Shown here one piece after another: positions 10,871-64,000 of a DNA stretch of 64,000 bases. Where the stretch lies: positions 76,070,120-76,134,119 of the forward strand of contig NC_060259.1 of assembly GCF_921293095.1 (NCBI RefSeq), written 5' to 3'. This DNA comes from Ischnura elegans. Its lineage: Eukaryota > Arthropoda > Insecta > Odonata > Coenagrionidae. The position numbers were made by a program, and so were the translations under genes. Position 1 is the stretch's first letter, and every line of letters begins with the position of its first letter. The notes beneath the pieces were generated by a model. It searched no databases and was not told the DNA's origin. It was given only the letters and a program-made list of their open reading frames with translations.

Positions 10871-13519
10871 CAGCAGTGGTTATAGGAAACAAGGACTTTT
10901 GGCAAAATGTCTATGCAGGTGTGTGCCTGGCTATGACTCATGCTATCTCTACTTCCACTTTCCCCTCTGCCTTCACTTCTACTATCACCTTCATCTCCAG
11001 TTTAACCCTGATTAGTAAAAGCGTAAACATGCCCGAGTGCAACGAAATCCCCGGTTCCTTTGGGCCGCATTCAACCAAGTGCAAGGCCACAGCAATAATT
11101 CAGCATTTTCGGAATGAAATATACAATTATAGACAACATCTCTCTTCATTTTCGATTGGTTAACCATCAAAGAAAATTTTCTAAAATTAATCTAGTTTTT
11201 TTCCTCCCGCTGATCGTCGTCTGCATGCTAGAGTAGACGTCCAAGTAAACATTCCTTGTCAAAAAGTAAATAAAATAATTCCCTTTTACGAAGAGGATTC
11301 TAATGTAAATAATAAAGCCAGAGTAGACTTGTATCAAAATGCAAATATCCTGGTGCTTTTGCGTCTGATTAATTTTTTTATAAAGATTGCTGAAAACATC
11401 GAAGAAGTATAAAATTCATGTGCGGATTAACTGCTTTATATATATATACATGCATGCATACACTACTGTGTATTTTGTAAATTGACGACTGTATTGTTGG
11501 CTGTATGCAGGTTGAAGCGAAGAAATTGAATATACATCATTTATTAATTATTTATTGATATTTGGAAATTGCTGATATAAAAATATACCGTCATTTTAAG
11601 GCAGTTGGCGATTCTCTTAGGGCGGCCCCAGCCTTCCCTCCCCTATAATAATTCATTTAAATTAATGTTGCTCGATATTTCGAGCGGGATATGTCGCCAT
11701 GCATGTATGGGCAAAGGTAATATAATTATGTCTGAAAAACCACTAAGCGGAGTGCGCGCGGCTTATTATTCGGAATATATCCTCCACGCGTTCAGCTGAC
11801 CTTGTTTAGCTCCTGCGATACTATTGTAGTAAATGGTGGCTCAGGATTTTTATGTTTTTATTAACGTGTACGCTCTTAAGACTGCCATCACGAATAAATG
11901 CGACTTATCGTGCGGAAACTACCCCTGCTGTGACCATTTATTCGTTCCTACAACGGACCTCGTGTAGCTGGGGGTACTTAAATATTTAATGGTTTTATGT
12001 GTAGATATATACCTTACATTATCACATTCACGTATATATTTATCCTCACGGAATATTCGCGGCGCTTAAAGAATTTCAAACTCTCCGCCGTAATATGTTT
12101 ACGTGAATCCAGTGGAGCTATAGAACATAGAGAAGTTTTTCTTGTTCTTGATCTGTGCTTCCCTCTGTCGGCTTCTCTCGTTACTCAGTAGATCGCAGAT
12201 ACATACGCAAAATCCCCTGCTATATTTATCTAAGATTTTCACGGAAATTTTATATTGTGTCAAATTTAAGTAAGCTTCAGGGAATCTCTCGTAGTTGAGC
12301 ACGAATTTTTCTATCATAATTGTGACTTTGGGGGCAGGTGGGGAATGAGTGCAGCCAGGATCTTGAATTTTACCCATCGCAGCTGATTATGCTCAGACAT
12401 CTATAATTAATGTGAGGCTACCGAGGCTAAAAAGATATTTTTTATTCTAGTCGTCCTTTTTACCCGATAAATACTTAATAAAGGTTGTTTTAACAATTGT
12501 AAAAAATGCGCTCGGGCCTGGAAAGGCGGAGAGGACGTTGGAGACATCTATAATAAGTGGATAGTTGCGAATTATAGGCTCGCATACAGCGCTCTCTTTC
12601 GACGACGGGCCAGTGTTTGTATTCGCGGTATCCTCCATGAGTCGACCTCAAGCAAATCCAGTCCCGACGATGCCTGGATTCACAAAGATTCCGAATCGTA
12701 ATTGGAAGAATATCGTCCGCGCTATTACGCAGGGAATGCGATGATTTCTGTCTTATCTTTTCGTTTATCGTTAATGGGACTCGTTGCATGCCAGCCTGGT
12801 ACTATGAAGACTGAAGAAGATCCCTTACAATAATCCCTTTGTTCGTAGTGAATATTTTTGACGGATCTGCTAACGAGACTTACCGTGATAATTGAGACTA
12901 AATATTGAGGCATGGTAAATCAATAGTAACCTGTGCATACATCTGACTGGTAATTTGTTGTGCTGCCAGACGTGATACTTCGAAGTGCAGGTTTTCTTCG
13001 CATGTGTTTTCCCCCTAGTGATGGATGTCGAGGTGCCGCAGTATGTTTATTTCGGAATATGAATATAAGACCGATTATACGTGTTCATGAAAGTTGCCAT
13101 CAACGGTAGCGTCAGCTAATGTGTGTTCTGAATTGTTTGATTGCTGAATTCCGCTTTATGCGTTCTGATTTTGACCCTCGTAATTACGGATGTTACCACC
13201 TAAGGACTGGAACAATCTCTGTTAATCCTATGTGTTGTGCCTATTCAATTATTGCACTTATCCCCGAGCTAAAGGTAGCGAAGGGAATATCAGTATTTGA
13301 ATGAGGTGGATCAAGGTTTTCTGTTATCTTATATGTGAGCGGTGGAAGATACAGCTCGATAGTCCAAATATTTTTTCTCTCCCTCGCTTTAGCCTGGTCA
13401 GGCATTACGCCTTTCGTTGGGGTATAAACTGTGTCCGAAGGACAAGTGTTACTTTAGGGCCCGATGGTTGACATGAGAAAGTCTGTGAAGTGAACATTAC
13501 TGCAGACTAGTGCTCAAAA

Positions 13520-63326
<49,807 letters not shown>

Positions 63327-64000
63327 GTAAGTGAGGAATGCATTGCTGAGTCTGAATTTAATTCATACTTATTGCTTCTGCTCAGTGTCTGAGGGCCTTG
63401 CTCATGTATCCCTTCTCATGCATTGACTTTTGTTCGTAGTGTATGATCAAAAGTGTTCTATTGGCTTCAAGGAAGCAACTTATGAATGGAAAATGAAGTC
63501 TGTACATATTTTGTTAGAAATGGTGGAACCAAATAAGTGAATGTTGTGGCAATTCTCTACCTTGGTATTTTTTTATTGCCAACTGTTTTTGACTCTACAC
63601 TACTACACATCCCCACAAATACCTACCTTTTGTAGGGTTTGCCTATGATGCTCGTAAATTATGATGACAGGCTATTGCCGGGAACAATCGTTATTCTCAT
63701 ATGCTCAATGCAAAACTGACTGCACACTTTGACAATGAGTGTCTATATTCCTTGTTTACCTCTCGCCCCCACCGTTTCACTCTGCAGAATTGTCTCCCAC
63801 TTATGGAGTAGGTGAAGTGGGAAGATTAGGATGATGAGGGCAGAGGGGGCTACAATGTATCCCATGCACTTCATGGGGCCGCCGGGCTTAGTGACTGGGG
63901 AGAGAGGTTAAGTCTAGAATTTTTTTATAGGGTCAGTACCTGCATTAACGACCCATACATAGACAGATTAAGGGGGGGCATGGGGACACGTTCCCCCCAA
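63327..64000 (+). other. Kinase intron 9, left part
   Basis: Starts with the strong donor GTAAGTGAGG and continues past the window edge. AT-rich until about 63760, then GC-richer. The last 60 bp (AAGGGGGGGCATGGGGACAC, then CCCCCC) resemble the G/C-run repeat at 1-216. Confidence 0.7.

Larger units (their letters stand above)
9471..13519 (+). other. dgo 3' UTR, intergenic spacer, presumed kinase 5' UTR and promoter region
   Basis: The first candidate poly(A) signal, AATAAA, lies at 9964-9969. Past a pogo-like repeat (10357 to about 10870) there is no recognisable gene. Base composition rises in GC from about 12500 towards the kinase start, which fits a promoter/5' UTR, but I cannot place a transcription start. 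ORFs of 60-119 codons here (for example 9895-10254 and 12099-12377) show no family resemblance. Confidence 0.6.

Overview
This is eukaryotic, arthropod-like genomic DNA (probably an insect with a large, repeat-rich genome). It is AT-rich, its short protein-coding exons are bounded by GT...AG introns of 89 bp to 20 kb, and the introns are full of small DNA transposons and LINE tails. There is no bacterial gene organisation, operon or CRISPR array. The species cannot be fixed from the sequence.

Layout. (1) Positions 2409-9470, + strand: seven 3' exons of a Diego/ANKRD6-type ankyrin-repeat protein, a planar-cell-polarity and Wnt-signalling scaffold. Its 5' end lies left of the window. (2) Positions 9471-13519: 3' UTR, spacer and the presumed 5' UTR/promoter of the next gene. 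(3) Positions 13520-63326, + strand: nine coding exons of a PCTAIRE-type cyclin-dependent kinase (CDK16/17/18 family). They carry the start codon, PCTAIRE helix, HRDLKPQN catalytic loop, DFG motif and most of the C-lobe. The C-terminus lies right of the window. Introns 1 (20.1 kb) and 2 (11.6 kb) take up half of the window.

Most of the remaining sequence is mobile DNA. I could delimit hAT-like non-autonomous elements (three with perfect 8-bp target duplications), several pogo/Tigger-like TA-flanked elements (one with a decayed CENP-B-type transposase fragment), and one ~670-bp MITE family present three times. There are also an RTE/SINE-like pair, tRNA-derived SINE heads, LINE 3' ends with recognisable reverse-transcriptase C-termini, a Penelope-like inverted repeat, and a degenerate tRNA-Asp-like gene.

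The most unusual structure is in kinase intron 8. The last ~45 bp of the preceding exon plus its splice donor recur as three decayed downstream copies. This tandem array was later split by two different DNA transposons. I found no convincing undescribed biological system. The best leads are this exon-tail array, a MITE family carrying a conserved CRE/E-box composite, tandem splice sites in both genes, and a GC-rich block in kinase intron 1 that could be an alternative first exon.
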